DNA of 64,000 nucleotides from positions 7,184,001 through 7,248,000 of the forward strand of contig NC_091674.1 of the NCBI RefSeq assembly GCF_042453785.1, in the 5' to 3' direction. The notes below the pieces were generated by a model, which worked only from the letters and a program-made list of their open reading frames with translations, was not told the origin of the DNA and did not search any database. The stretch's first letter is position 1. Each line of letters opens with the position of its first letter. This document shows positions 1-12,247 of the stretch, piece by piece. This DNA is from Malus domestica (lineage: Eukaryota > Streptophyta > Magnoliopsida > Rosales > Rosaceae). Made by a program: the position numbers and the translations under genes.

Positions 1-3000
1 GCCAACTTTGATGTTCGATGAATCCTCGTAGACACAGGGGCTTCGGTCAATATCATGTTTGCCGAAGCTTTCAGGGCGCTCAGTGTAGCTGAACACTTGC
101 TCGATCGCTCGATTTCTCCTCTGATAAGCTTCTCCGGTGATATCGTGCAACCCTTAGGGAGCATACATTTACCCTTTACTATTGGTACAGGCCCTTACAC
201 GGCTACCATTACCACTAACTTCCTAGTGGTTGACTGCCCAACGGCATACAATGTCATCTTTGGGCGCACAGGCATCAATGATCTCAAGGCTATGGTATCC
301 ACGCATATGCTGTTGATGAAATTTCCAACCCCCCATGGCAACGGCTACATCAGAGGAGATCAGCTTAGTGCACGATCATGTTACAACACTTCAGTTAAGC
401 AACAACACTTGCCCGGACCCAAGGAAACCCTGTCTGTACATGACCAAGTCACAAAGACCAGCCTAGATGAAGCGAACTTGGATCTTCCTGATAGCAACAA
501 TCAACCCGATGATCCTCGAGATGACTCTTTCACCCAGCAAGCCCAACCTGCTGAAGAGTTGGAGAAGGTACCTATCTCAAGAGATTATCCAGATCGCATG
601 GTGAAGATTGGCACCACATTGTCACCACCCCTTCGGTTAGCATTGATATCTTTTTTGAAAGAGAACACTGAAGTCTTCGCCTGGTCATACGAGGACATGC
701 CAGGCATCTCTCCCGATGTCATCTGTCATCGTTTGAGTATTGACCCCAAGATCAAGCCGGTGAGACAGAAGCGAAGATCTTATGACGCTGAACGATACGA
801 GGCAATGAAAGCAGAAGTTGAAAAACTCAAAGGCATAGGCTTTGTCCGCGAAGTCAATTACCCGACATGGGTAGCAAATGTGGTCCTTGTTAAGAAAAAT
901 CCAACCAAAGAAAGTCTTTTGCTTCAAAAGGTCTTGTGGAGAATGTGTGTTGACTACACCGACCTAAACAAAGGGTGTCCGAAAGATAGCTTCCCTCTTC
1001 CTCTTATTGACAGACTTATAGACTCTACGGCCGGGTGTGAACTCCTGAGCTTCATGGATGCTTACTCAGGATACAACCAAATCCTCATGAACCCTTCGGA
1101 TCAAGAACACACAGCCTTCACTACCGACAGAGGACTATACTGCTATAAAGTCATGCCTTTCGGCCTAAAGAATGCAGGAGCGACTTATCAGAGATTAGTC
1201 AACTCAATGTTCGCCGAGCAGATTGGGAAGAGCATGGAAGTTTACGTTGATGATATGTTAGTCAAGAGCAAACATGCTGACCAACACATCACCAACCTAT
1301 CTGAAACTTTCACTATTTTGAAGAGGTATCGAATGAGGTTAAACCCCAACAAATGTGCCTTCGGCGTAGGCTCTGGCAAATTCTTAGGTTTCATGATTAG
1401 CCAACGAGGCATTGAAGCTAATCCCGAGAAGATCAAAGCAATCCTCGACATGAAGGAACCGGTAACTTCAAAGGACATCCAGAGCCTTACTGGCAAGGTG
1501 GCAGCCTTAACCAGGTTCATTTCTAAGGCCACAGACAAATGTGCTCCCTTTTTTAAAGCACTTAAGGGAAGTAGGAAGTACATTACATGGACTGATGAAT
1601 GTGCCGAGGCATTCAAAAACCTCAAGGAGTACATGAGTAAAGCCCCTCTACTCTCCAAGCCCGAGGTAGGAGACATTCTCATTATCTACCTATCGGTATC
1701 AGCTTCAGCCGTAAGTTCCGTTCTCATTCGAAAGGATGGGAATATTGAGCGACCTGTCTACTACGCTAGCAAAGCCCTACAAGATGCGGAGACACGATAC
1801 TCCAACATTGAGAAATTAGCTCTAGCATTGGTCATGTCTGCTCGGAAACTTCGCCCTTATTTCCAAGCACACGCCATCATCGTGCTTACCAATCACCCTC
1901 TTCGACAGATACTCCAGAGTCCTGACACGTCTGGGCGAATGATCAAATGGGCGATAGCATTGGGTGAGTTTGACATCTCCTACCAACCAAAACCAGCCGA
2001 AAAAGGTCAAGCAGTAGCAGATTTCATTGCCGACTTCACATATCCGGTTGACATTGCTTCTACACCTGAAGCAGTGGCTTCATTACCCCCGAAAGCTCAG
2101 AAGGTAGAATCAACGACCTCAGCTTGGAGTCTGTATGTTGATGGCTCATCCAACCAACAGGGCTGTGGAGCGGGACTAGTCTTGACTACGCCCGACAAGG
2201 TAGCAATGGAGTATGCTCTTCGTTTCAAATTCAAGGCATCAAACAATGAGGCCGAGTATGAAGCCCTTCTGGCAGGATTACGTTTGGCCAAACACCTCGG
2301 GGTTAAACAAATTGATATTTTCAGTGACTCCCAATTAGTGGTCAACCAGGTTACCAACAACTTTGATGCTAAGGACAGCTCCATGGCAGCATATCTTGCG
2401 CAAACACAACTTTTGCTCAAGCACTTCCACTACCAGATCACCCAAGTTCCTCGAGCGGCAAACAGTCATGCAGACGCCCTGGCTCGCCTCGCCTCAGCTG
2501 TGGAAGACAAGATTGGAAGAAAAATTCATGTCGAACTGTTAGCAACACCAAGCACCATGGCCGCAGAAGTATGCAACTTACAACAGGGGGATAGTTGGAT
2601 CACCCCGATCTATAATTTCCTTGCTCATGGCACCCTCCCAAATGATAAATTCCAGGCTAAGCAAATTCGATACAAGTCTACCCGCTACCTGATCATCAAT
2701 GATCAACTCTATAAGCGAGGTTTTAGCCTGCCATACTTAAGGTGTCTTACGCCTGCCGAGGCGGAAATCGTCCTTCGGGAAATACATGAGGGAGTCTGTG
2801 GAGATCATGCTGGATCTCGGTCCCTAGCACACAAGACTTTTCGCCAAGGATATTACTGGCCAACACTCCACCAGGATGCCATCAAAGTATCCCGCTCATG
2901 TGACAAATGTCAACGATATGCAACTATTCCTCATTCCCCTCCAGAGCCTCTTACTCCTATGATCAGCCCTTGGCCCTTCGCCCAGTGGGGACTTGATTTG

Positions 3001-3831
3001 ATCGGCCCAATGCCGGCAGGGAAGGGCAAAGTCTGTTACGCAGTCGTTGCAGTGGACTACTTCACAAAGTGGGCCGAAGTAGAACCCTTGGCAACCATTA
3101 CTGAGGCAAAGATAGAAGACTTTGTGTGGAAGAACATCCTTTGTAGATTCGGCATTCCCAATGCGATAGTCACTGACAATGGGCGACAGTTTGACAACAA
3201 GAAGTTCAGGTTGTTCTGCTCTAAGTTCAACATCAACTTATGCTTTGCCTCTCCAGCTCATCCCCAGTCTAATGGACAAGTTGAAGCCATCAACAAAATA
3301 ATCAAGCGCACTTTGAAAACCAGCTTGGACAAAGCTAAAGGCTGTTGGCCAGAATTTGTACCCCAAGTTCTTTGGTCATATCGCACTTCATATCGGACTT
3401 CAACAGGAGAAACTCCATTCTCACTTGCCTTTGGCACAGAGGCGGTTGTCCCTGTTGAGCTCGAGCAAGCAACATTCCGAGTCCAGAACTACATTCAAAG
3501 TGAAAATGACAAACAACTCACCCTCAACTTGGATTTAGTCGAGGAACACAGAAACCAAGCTCACTTGAGGAATGTCGCCTACAAGCAGCGCATCTCCAAC
3601 TATTATGACTCTAGGGTCAAGCTTCGTTCTTTCAAAATAGGAGACTGGGTCTTAAAGAAAAGATTACTCTGCGACAGAGTCCCGAGTGAAGGCACACTTA
3701 GTCCAAACTGGGATGGACCGTATGAAGTCATTGGCATCAGTCGCCCTGGCTCTTACACACTTAGAAGCTCCGATGGCAAGACCCTTGGCCATCCATGGAA
3801 CGCTGATCACTTGAAGTACTACTACAAATAG
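1..3831 (+). CDS. Tat-type pol polyprotein (protease end, RT, RNase H x2, integrase), partial
   Basis: One reading frame is open from the first ATG at 55 to the stop at 3829-3831 (1258 codons) and also reads upstream to base 1, interrupted by a TGA at 19-21. The aspartic protease motif DTGAS is at about 31-45, just after that TGA. Reverse transcriptase follows, with the YVDD catalytic box at 1243-1254. An RT-linked RNase H spans roughly 1680-2000. A second RNase H starts with YVDG at 2134-2145. Integrase has the H-H-C-C zinc finger (about 2790-2920) and the D-D-E core in WGLDLIGP (about 2990), TDNG (about 3170) and NGQVEAIN (about 3280). The product would copy the element's RNA into DNA and insert it. 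The ORF after base 21 is intact, so the copy is not very old. The window cuts off gag. Confidence 0.92.
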
Positions 3832-4232
3832 ACTCACGATGTACAAGTGTTGAGCTATAGCCGTTCGGCATCCTATGTAATGAAGGCCATTTGGCAATGA
3901 ATTCAATAAAGAGGTAATTTAGCCAACTCAGCCCTCACTCTTTTACATTCCTAGCAAGGGAACACTCAAGTGTTGAAACCTCAAAGCAGATATATCCAAC
4001 ACGAAACAAAATCTAAGTATGTGTCGACAAGACTATACAAAGAAAGGAACAACCAAACAATGGCTTATATCCAAACAATAGATCTATTCATACATAGCCA
4101 AACATGCATTAATAATAGTGCAAACACTCATAAACACCTTAAATCCAAAACTCTCAAGCTTATAACATGGGCACATGTTATACACACATCAGACTACTAC
4201 ATCCAGAATACATGCAGATAGTAAAGACACTG

Positions 4233-6519
4233 CTATTCATTCTCATCTGAAGCCGAACCCCTGGCAGTATCATTCCGCGTCCTACCATCATCCTCTGCAT
4301 CCCCAAGATCCTCTTCACCATGCTGAGTCTGTGCATCAGCACTACCTTCATTATCAGACTCATCTTCGCTGCTAGGATCAACAGCAAGGACAAATGTCTC
4401 GCCCTTTCGATGATGCTCATCTATATCTTCGTGGTATTTTCGAAGAATGCTCCCATCATCATAACGATCAAGGACGGCCATCCATTTCCTTTTTTCAAAG
4501 CGAGCTTCTTGAGCACAGTAGGGTTTAATAGCAAGATGAAAGGTCGAAGAACTTAAGTATTCTTGCACAGCAGCCTCCCTTTCAGTTGGAATGCTCTTCT
4601 CCAGTTCAGAAATCTCAACTAAGGCACCATCCAATTCTCCCTTAACCTTGGATACTTCCAAGGTAGCCACCTCCAACTGTTTTTTAGTTGCCTCAAACAA
4701 TTTCTTAAGCCTTAGGTTCTCACCATTTCGCCTTTTCAAGCTCTCCATGGTTTCATCCTTCAGTTGGAGAGCCTGAGTCAAAAGTCCCTTATTCCTTCGG
4801 GCCTCGTCCACAAGCTGCTTATTCTCCTTCAGTTTTGCCTTGTACCGCTCAACCTCTTGCAGTCTGTCGTGATACTCGGCCATGACCTGCATGGCAAGAC
4901 GATCATCACTACCTAAATAATGATAATAAAGAGGAAAAAGTAAGGAAATGACAAAGTAACACTCATATATGAAGACAGCTTCAACATCCGGTCGCAATCC
5001 GATTCATCCTTAGCTAAGGGCTCTCCGAGCTCATCGAAGGCGAATCGACGCCCTGCCAAGCAATTGTTGATATCCCCAAAATCCTTTGGCCGCGTGGCAA
5101 CCCTCAAGTCCTTCCACGGGACACTGCCAGCTCTTTCCTTGCCTTTCCCCTCATGGCGGGAACCAGGATCACTTTCCTGGACAGTGTGCTCCATGGTAAG
5201 AGGATGAGGCAACAGTCGGCTCCCTTCTCCTACAACTACGGCAGTAGCATCATCAACGGTCTTGACTCCAGTCTTCCTAAAGGCAGGCCCCTTAAGGACC
5301 CCATCTTGGGACTTAGGTCTAACGGATGGTTCCCCTCGGAACTTATGAATTTTCTTATGCGGTAGGATGTCTTCCGAAGGAACTAACACTGGTGCTTTCC
5401 TTTTATGGGTGCTAGTCCCTGTTTTCTTGCTTACCTTCTCCACTGCATAAGGAAAATCAAAATAAGAAATACAACTTTCCAAATAAAGTAAGGAATTGAG
5501 CTAAGTTTACATGAAGGATACAACTTACTCGATCGTCCCTGGCTCTCGGAAACTAAGGGTTGAAAACCGTACCGACGAAATAAGGGTCGTAGCTTGCTTA
5601 AGTGTCTATCCTCTTTGGGCACCCTCAACACCTTCTCTATGTCAGATAGCTCTTGCCCAAACAGTTGGATGGTGCCCCGCGTCACTACATGAAGCAAAGT
5701 GTTAGAAGCAAGAAAAGACCACAACAAATAGCAAATAGTACGAACGGTTGATACGTTACAACCTACAGTCTGGAAGTGAGTAAGCACACGTCGCTCAGGC
5801 GTGACACCCTTATCATACTCCCAATCATTATACAGAAAGCACCAACGGTTTTTCCATGTGTAGTATGCCTTTTTCTTACCATACACAATACGCTCTCTCT
5901 CACTCCGACATGCACACTCGGCATAACCAGTGCATGATTTTGCTGGGCGCATCTTGTAACAGTAACGCCACTGATGGAAGGAAGGCTCACACAACCCACA
6001 CTCCATCCAAATGATATAAAATCCAATCAAAGTATCCCAGAAACCAGGATTGAGTTGCCCAGGTGCATATCCGATCAAAGATAACATCTTTTGCAACCAC
6101 GGATGTAAAGGTAGTCTCACCCCTAAAGTCAGTAATATCTGGGTGTAGAACATAACATGACCCTGGGGAGGCTCAGAAGGCCATTCTTCATCATGTACCA
6201 AACGTATCCCTACACTACGAGGGATATTACATGACTGCCTTAGCGCCTCAACCTGCTTCTCATTATCTAACAAGTTATTCTTTAGATGGTCTGCTGTGAA
6301 CTCAGAGCGAACTATGGGTATGGCATAAAAAACAACCCCCTCACCCAACGCCATGGTGGAAGAACTAGCAATAGCTAAAGTTTGACGGTTGGGAAGATCA
6401 TCCAATGTTTCTCTAGTACCGGACTCTAACAAAGACCCTGAAGACTCCGACATTGCAGACTCAGACTTAGAGCTAAAGCTAGAAGAGCCCTCATCACTAG
6501 AACTTCCAGGCTCTGACAT
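4233..6519 (-). CDS. antisense three-exon gene of the Tat element, plant-transposon-domain protein with coiled coil
   Basis: Three minus-strand ORFs join through GT-AG introns: exon 1 6519-5529 (donor GTAAGT), exon 2 5442-4963 (donor GTGTTA), exon 3 4912-4233. They total 2151 nt, an exact 717 codons, and codon phase is kept at both junctions. Exon 1 encodes a globular domain with a stretch around LPLHPWLQKMLSLIGYAPGQ, then tryptophan-rich sequence; I recognise the style of the domain annotated as 'putative gypsy-type transposon' / Transposase_28, common in antisense ORFs of plant Tat elements. Exon 2 is basic and low in complexity. Exon 3 is a long heptad-rich coiled coil with a very acidic C-terminus. 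Function is unknown. The gene runs opposite to pol and converges on it, so it must have its own promoter near 6.5 kb. Domain identity is from recall; the exon structure is visible. Confidence 0.7.
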
Positions 6520-6692
6520 CTACAATAAGAAGAAACAAATTCTATCACTACATGCATGATCAAAACATAAGGAAGTTCCTATATTACCCACATGAAGATG
6601 GTGCAAAGCGATGCCGGAACCCTTCTCAATCAGAAAGCAATCCGTCTTCCACAGTCACTACAAAACAAGCAAATGAAGACCGTGTCAAGCGC

Positions 6693-6735
<43 letters not shown>
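6693..6735. repeat. poly-A tract (about 43 bases)
   Basis: An almost pure A run inside the 3' region of the Tat element, directly before the HindIII-type tandem array. It produces spurious poly-lysine ORFs. Confidence 0.95.
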
Positions 6736-6736
<1 letters not shown>

Positions 6737-7175
6737 AGCTTCATCCAAAAAAGCTTCACCCGAAAAGCTTCACCTCCAAAGCTTCACCCACAAAGCTTCA
6801 CCTCAAAAGCTTCACCCACAAAGCTTCACCCAAAAAAGCTTCACCCACAAAGCTTCACCAAAAAAAAAAGCTTCACCCGAAAAGCTTCACCTCCAAAGCT
6901 TCACCCACAAAGCTTCACCTCAAAAGCTTCACCCACAAAGCTTCACCCAAAAAAGCTTCACCCGCTTCACCCAAAAAAAGCTTCACCCGAAAAGCTTCAC
7001 CTCCAAAGCTTCACCCACAAAGCTTCACCTAAAAAGCTTCACCTACAAAGCTTCACCTAAAAAAACTTCACCTAGAAAGCTTCATCTACAAAGCTTCATC
7101 TACAAAGCTTCACCATCAAAGCTTCACCTAGAAAGCTTCAACACCAAAGCTTCACCTACAAAGCTTCAACACAAA
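6736..7175. repeat. tandem array of about 12-bp AAGCTTCACC units
   Basis: More than thirty copies of a short unit, AAGCTTCACC plus a variable spacer of 2-8 bases (often CACA, CTCA or AAAA), fill about 440 bp. Larger repeated blocks are visible: the block near 6760-6840 recurs near 6868-6950 and again near 6985-7030. Units become more divergent to the right. Open frames across the array encode Lys-Leu-His / Ser-Phe-Thr type repeats and are unlikely to be genes. Confidence 0.93.
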
Positions 7176-7639
7176 ACCTTGCTCCAAATAAACAAATTTT
7201 GTTCACACAACCTAAACATTTTTTGTTTTACACCCACAAGGGCCCAAAATCTTCCTTCTTATTTATTCACTTATATATGTTCCCAAACATATTATGATAG
7301 ATCAAATAATAATTCAAAGTCCAAAATTTAGTTATGGACAAAAATACAAGCAATTCACCAGTACTGAAGTTGCTACAAAAACTGGAATCTTCCCCAGCCT
7401 AGAAATCCAACAAAGCTTCGCCTCCTTTTCCCTATCAAATTTTTGCAGCTGCTTCTTCTCTCCAATGGAGCTGAATTTTGGACACCCTCTAGTTCTTGAG
7501 CAGATGAAAAACTTTCAAGAAGGAACCATTTCTGTTTGAGCCACGGAAATTAAAGTGTTGAAGCTCCAAGCATGACAGTCGGATTCTTGCAGATTTCGAA
7601 GCTGCTGTGATGTTTCGAAGATCTGGAAATATTTAACCA

Positions 7640-8280
7640 TTAGTTCATTCTGAATTTTTGATATGTTATGAAAGAGACGATGAGGAACAACTTCAATGAA
7701 GAAAGCATGCTGATCTGAGCAAGAGAAAATAGAGTTTCAAAGCTCACAACAAATCTGACGGGTTGACAGAAAAATAATAACCAGTCATTCATCATACCTG
7801 AATTTCTTGAGTTATACAGCTCCGAGGGATCTCAAATTTGGATATGTTGTAGTTCACAAGCTGAGGAACAACTTCAATGAAGAAAGCATGCTGATCTGAG
7901 CAAGAGAAAATAGAGTTTCAAAGCTCACAACAAATCTGACGGGTTGACAGAAAAATAATAACCAGTCACTCATCATACCTGGATTTCTGGAGTTATACTG
8001 CTCCGAGGGACCTCAAATTTGGATATGTTGTAGTTCACAAGTTAAGGAACAACTTCGATGAAGAAAGTATGTTGATCTGAGCAAGAGAAAATGGAGTTTT
8101 TGAAGCTCACAACAAGTTTGACGCGTTGATATACAAATGACGAACAATCACTCATCATACCTGAATTTCTGGAGTTGTACTGCTCCGATGGATCTCCAAT
8201 TCGGATATGTTGTAGTTCACGAGCTAAGGAACAACTTTCATGAAGATGGTTTTGCGATCTGAGCCACAGAAAATGATGTT
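7640..8280. repeat. 180-bp tandem array, about 3.5 copies
   Basis: The phrase AGGAACAACTTC recurs at about 7683, 7863, 8044 and 8226, a period of 180 bp. Copies 1 and 2 are nearly identical over the full unit; copies 3 and 4 carry more substitutions. It lies in the 3' noncoding region of the Tat element. No reading frame spans it. Satellite-like arrays at this place are known in some Tat elements. Confidence 0.92.
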
Positions 8281-8431
8281 ATATTGAAGAAAAGCTAAAG
8301 GAAGACTAAAGCAAAGCAAAAGAGAAGCTAAAGGAAGACAAAATCATGGCACATGATAATGAGTCATACCCTACCCCTCATTCAGCTCCATTCGAATACA
8401 CCCATGTAAATGACACAAGAAAAAGGGAGGG

Positions 8432-8436
<5 letters not shown>

Positions 8437-8479
<43 letters not shown>
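8437..8479. repeat. second poly-A tract (about 43 bases)
   Basis: A run of A after AAGGGAGGGAGT in the Tat element 3' region, similar in length to the tract at 6693. Confidence 0.95.
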
Positions 8480-8482
<3 letters not shown>

Positions 8483-8976
8483 CATAGGCCTCCACTTCTT
8501 TGGGCCTAACACATCTTCATAACAAAAAACAATATATGAAGAAAGAGCCCTGGGTTACCACTTCGAAAAGAAACAAGTGAAGTTTTCCTACTCATGACAT
8601 TGACTACTAGCTAGACACCTCATTCGGCAACTCTCTTCGCCTGAAGACTTGGGGGACTCCCACCATATGCTACTGCACCTTGATACTCGACAGTCTCACA
8701 ACCACTCAGTGACTTGGATTTTTCAAGTCTCCAACCGAGAAGTTTTCCTCACTCGGGAAATTAAGGGAACACTACCTCAAACTACATGCTCCACTCACAA
8801 AGCTTCAACAATACAGGTTTCAACAAAAGCAAAAAATTCAAAGAACTTTATGAAAAAGGCTTTGGTGTATTTAACACAATATGTTGAAATGAAGCAAAGC
8901 TTATTTATTAATATTTTCGATAAGCCACAAATATGTACATATACATGAGTCAAAATAAACAAACAAAAGGGAGCCT

Positions 8977-9657
8977 TCACAAAGGTTGCTTAGGGGAAGT
9001 CTCAGCAGTCGGTAGAGCCCCAGAAAGAGAAAGCACCGGAGGGTGGTTATCCGGAGCCTCAGTACTTGACAAAACCCCAGAAGGAGGAGGCATTGGAGGT
9101 TCATCATTTGAAGCTTCATTACCAGGTACAGCCCCAGAGGACGAAGGCAATAAATGCCTTTGGAACAAACCCACAAACCGCTGATGATCAAGTAAAACCT
9201 TACCATCAGATTCCTTCATCTGGTCAAGCTTCCTCTTCATGTTTGTAGCATAGTCATGGGCGAGCCGGTGCAACTGCTTATTCTCATGCTTGAGCCCTCT
9301 AATCTCCTGTTTGAGACTCATCACTTCAGCAGCCAATGATTCAACTTGGCGGGTTCTAGCAAATAGGCGTTGGGCCATATTAGACACAGAACCTGCACAC
9401 TGAACACTAAGAGCCAGAGAGTCCTTAACAGCCAACTCATCAGACCGTTTGGAAAGTAGTCTGTTATCTTTGGGAGTGAGAAGGTTCCTGGCCACCACTG
9501 CAGCGGTCATATCATTCTTCATCACAGAATCCCCAACGGTAAGAGGACCAGTAGGGGATATGAAGGATGGGCGCCATATGTTGTCTGGAGAAGGCGTGGC
9601 TGTCTCTTCTCCAAGGTTCAAGTCAAAACGACGGTCGGAGGGTCCAGACATTTTCAA
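8977..9657 (-). CDS. second antisense ORF of the Tat element, coiled-coil protein of unknown function
   Basis: Open for 226 codons on the minus strand. The first ATG gives MKMSGPSDRRFDLNLGEE; the second Met (codon 3) may be the true start. Residues about 85-160 form a leucine/lysine-rich coiled coil; the C-terminal 60 residues are proline- and serine-rich and repeat a PPxPSGxLxxTEAxxxxPP pattern about three times. I recognise this as a recurrent predicted protein in transposon-rich rosaceous genomes but cannot assign a function. It lies upstream, in its own direction, of the three-exon antisense gene, separated by the tandem arrays. It could be a separate gene or a distal 5' exon of that gene. 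Confidence 0.5.
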   Translation of the reverse strand: MKMSGPSDRRFDLNLGEETATPSPDNIWRPSFISPTGPLTVGDSVMKNDMTAAVVARNLLTPKDNRLLSKRSDELAVKDSLALSVQCAGSVSNMAQRLFARTRQVESLAAEVMSLKQEIRGLKHENKQLHRLAHDYATNMKRKLDQMKESDGKVLLDHQRFVGLFQRHLLPSSSGAVPGNEASNDEPPMPPPSGVLSSTEAPDNHPPVLSLSGALPTAETSPKQPL

Positions 9658-11762
9658 ATGTGTTGAAGAAGGAAGAGGTCAGACAAATCAAGATCTTAGA
9701 AGTGCAAGAAATGAGCTTCTACTGGTAGAGATTCAAGTGTGCTGTGGAACTTAATGCCAGCCTCTATAAAAATCTGCACTCGACGGAGCTTCAGAAATCG
9801 AAGAGGCGTTTGCTTTCTCAAAAGCTGGGCTGCTCAGAGACCACGAGGGCCGATCTCAGAAATCGAAGAAGCACCTGCTTTTGCAGCCTCGTCAGCACCT
9901 GTCACATGCACAATCAGCTTTGCGGAAATTACGGGCAATCTGTCGAAGATTTCTGGTGAAGCAGAAAGCACGTGAATCTTACTGATCAATCACCGCTCTC
10001 CATATGCACCATCAACTCCTCGGGTACCACATATAACTTTGTCAAAGATCTCTGACAAAGTTTAGGCACGAGAATTTCGAAGTGCCAGCTACCCTACTAT
10101 TACCCATAAGGGTAAAGGAACAGCACCACTGCTTGACAACTGGAAAGTCCCTATGTGTGTCGACCTCCGTGTTTTGTGGCAAGACAGGTTGGCAAGAACG
10201 ACCAACCTTTACTCACATTCGAGAAAAGACTCCCAACATAATTACTTTCTCAAAAACCGGAGTAGCACCGCTTTCCGAATCTCGAGAGTCAGATCCTCGA
10301 CGGGATTGCTTGTTCGAAAACCGAAGAGGCACAACTCTCAGAACTTCGAGAGCCAGATTTCCTTAGATAAAGCTTGTCTGTAATCTCCACACGTAATATC
10401 AGCTTTCCAGATACCACATACCACTTTTTCAAAGTGCTCTGACAAAATTAAAACACGTGAAGCTGGCAGCTCCCACTACATTGCTGTGACCAAGAAGGGT
10501 AAAGGAATAGCATTACTACTTGTTATTGGGAAATCCCTATATACATTGACCTCCCTCCTCAACGGACAGGCAAACCTGCAAAAATGCTCAACCCTTTCTC
10601 ACATTCGAAAAGGCACCCTCAACATAACCTCTCGAAATACTCAGCTTTATTTCCCCCCGATAATACCTCAGCAAATAAGCCACACCAAGAACAAGAGTAT
10701 CTCATATCATCAGGGTCGAAAGCAAGAGTATCCCATATCATGCTTTCTCCCTGTCTTTGTCTTTGTCCTTGTCCACACCTGCAGGACAAGGAGAAAGAGA
10801 GCAGTCAGTCGGAACCTGAAATCAAACCTCCAATTTGGAACTGACTGCCTGGAGCCTTTGCCTGGTTGCTTACTTAGCATTGCTCTCGAGTACTCATCCT
10901 CAACTGCTGTCAAGGTCACGAATTCCACCGGCAAATACCTCATGACAGTTGATCAGATATTGGCTCTTTACACTGAAGCTGCCAAGCGTGGATGAGTCAC
11001 TATGAAGGAATGTTCTGAAGGACCATTTAAATGCAAAGGTTGCACACCACTTCTGCCATGCAAAAGATTGAAGCAGAAGGTTCAACGGTGAGCTGAAACA
11101 GATCACTACAGCACGACACCTTTCCATACCACATTCATTATTCCGTCAACAGCAAAAGTATCCCATATCATCAAGGTCGAACGTACTCTAGATTTGATGG
11201 ACTTGTTTTGACCCTCAAATTTTTGAGTCGGCCTTATACTCTGAAGGGCACCAGAAAACCCTCCAGCACAGTTCAAGAATAAGCCTGTGGAAAGTTACTT
11301 CTTCAAAAGCAAAAGTATCTCATATCATCTCTTATCCATTTGCTTCTCCTTATCCTGGCAGTTGAATGAGAGACAAGGAGAATGAGAACAATCAACCGGA
11401 AGCCGACGTCAAACCTCTGATCCTGGGTTGCTTACTTGGAAGTTTGACTGCTTACCTTGTCTGTCGCCTCTTTCGGCAGATCTCCTAGCTCGGCGACTTG
11501 GGGGACTCCTACTATAGGGTTTGTATCACACTTGACTAAGCCCGAAACTACAACTAAGCTTCAAGTGAAATTGATACATTACCTTGTGCGTCAACATCAG
11601 CTAAGTACACCATTCCCGGATGGAGGAAAGGTATTTCCAGAGAAGGGCAGATGAAGATCAGACCACACTTCGGTACTTAGAAGTTTCGTGATTACTCAAG
11701 GGATTGGATCTTGCAAGTCCCCAACCGAGGAGTTTCCCTCACTCGGGAACTTAGGGGAGCAC

Positions 11763-12247
11763 TGTTTGTACCATACTTGACCAATCCCGAAACTACCGAG
11801 CACCGGCCAACGCTATACTGTCAAGGACCCAGAAGAGTTCCCCTCCGACCAGGAGGCCAATCACTACTCGACACGTGTCAAGATTAGAAGCCAATCAGAG
11901 CGCAGCACGTGTCAACATCAAGAACCAATCATAACATGACACATGTCAATGTGACAAAGCTACAAGTTTTTCTATAAATAGGGGTCATTCCCCCACAATA
12001 TTGCCGAATGCCATTTTGTGTTAAATCATTCACAAGAACTCACTAAATTGAGAGCTTGATCCTTTGTACTTGTGTAAGCCCTTCACTACTAATAAGAACT
12101 CCTCTACTCCGTGGACGTAGCCAATCTGGGTGAACCACGTACATCCTGTGTTTGCTTCTCTGTCTCTATTCATTTACGTACTTATCCTCACTAGTGACCG
12201 AAGCAACCAAGCGAAGGTCACAAAACCTGACACTTTCTGTTGTACCA
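11763..12247 (+). repeat. probable 3' LTR of the Tat element
   Basis: Starts TGTTTGTACC right after a purine-rich stretch (AACTTAGGGGAGCAC, a plausible polypurine tract) and contains a TATA box (TATAAATA, 11973-11980) followed about 100 bp later by a GT-rich poly-A-type region. The right edge is placed at TTGTACCA, before unrelated AT-rich DNA, but without the partner LTR it could be elsewhere. The segment 11500-11760, just left, repeats phrases of this LTR such as 'TTGACTAAGCCCGAAACTAC', so it may be a degenerate LTR-derived duplication. Confidence 0.55.
11973..11980 (+). promoter_or_regulatory. TATA box of Tat LTR
   Basis: TATAAATA within TTTTTCTATAAATAGGGG, the expected placement for the U3 promoter of a plant LTR. 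It would drive transcription out of the element to the right. Confidence 0.6.

Larger units (their letters stand above)
1..12247 (+). mobile_element. Ty3/gypsy LTR retrotransposon, Tat/Ogre-type, 5' part outside window
   Basis: The segment opens inside the protease domain and runs through pol, a long 3' region and a probable 3' LTR, so the 5' LTR, gag and start of protease lie left of the window. The Tat assignment rests on a second, archaeal-type RNase H domain between the RT-linked RNase H and integrase, and on antisense ORFs downstream of pol; both are known traits of the Tat/Ogre/Retand group. The 8 kb between pol and the LTR also holds homopolymer A tracts and two tandem arrays. The right boundary is set by eye and could be off by tens of bases, because the left LTR is not available for comparison. 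Confidence 0.85.

Noticed and set aside
6736..7175. CRISPR-like array
   Set aside because: Repeat units and spacers are too short and irregular, the context is a plant retrotransposon, and no cas genes are present.
6552..7331. Plus-strand ORFs of 259 and 146 aa
   Set aside because: They are translations of the poly-A tract and the AAGCTTCACC array; poly-Lys and Ser-Phe-Thr repeats, no domain.
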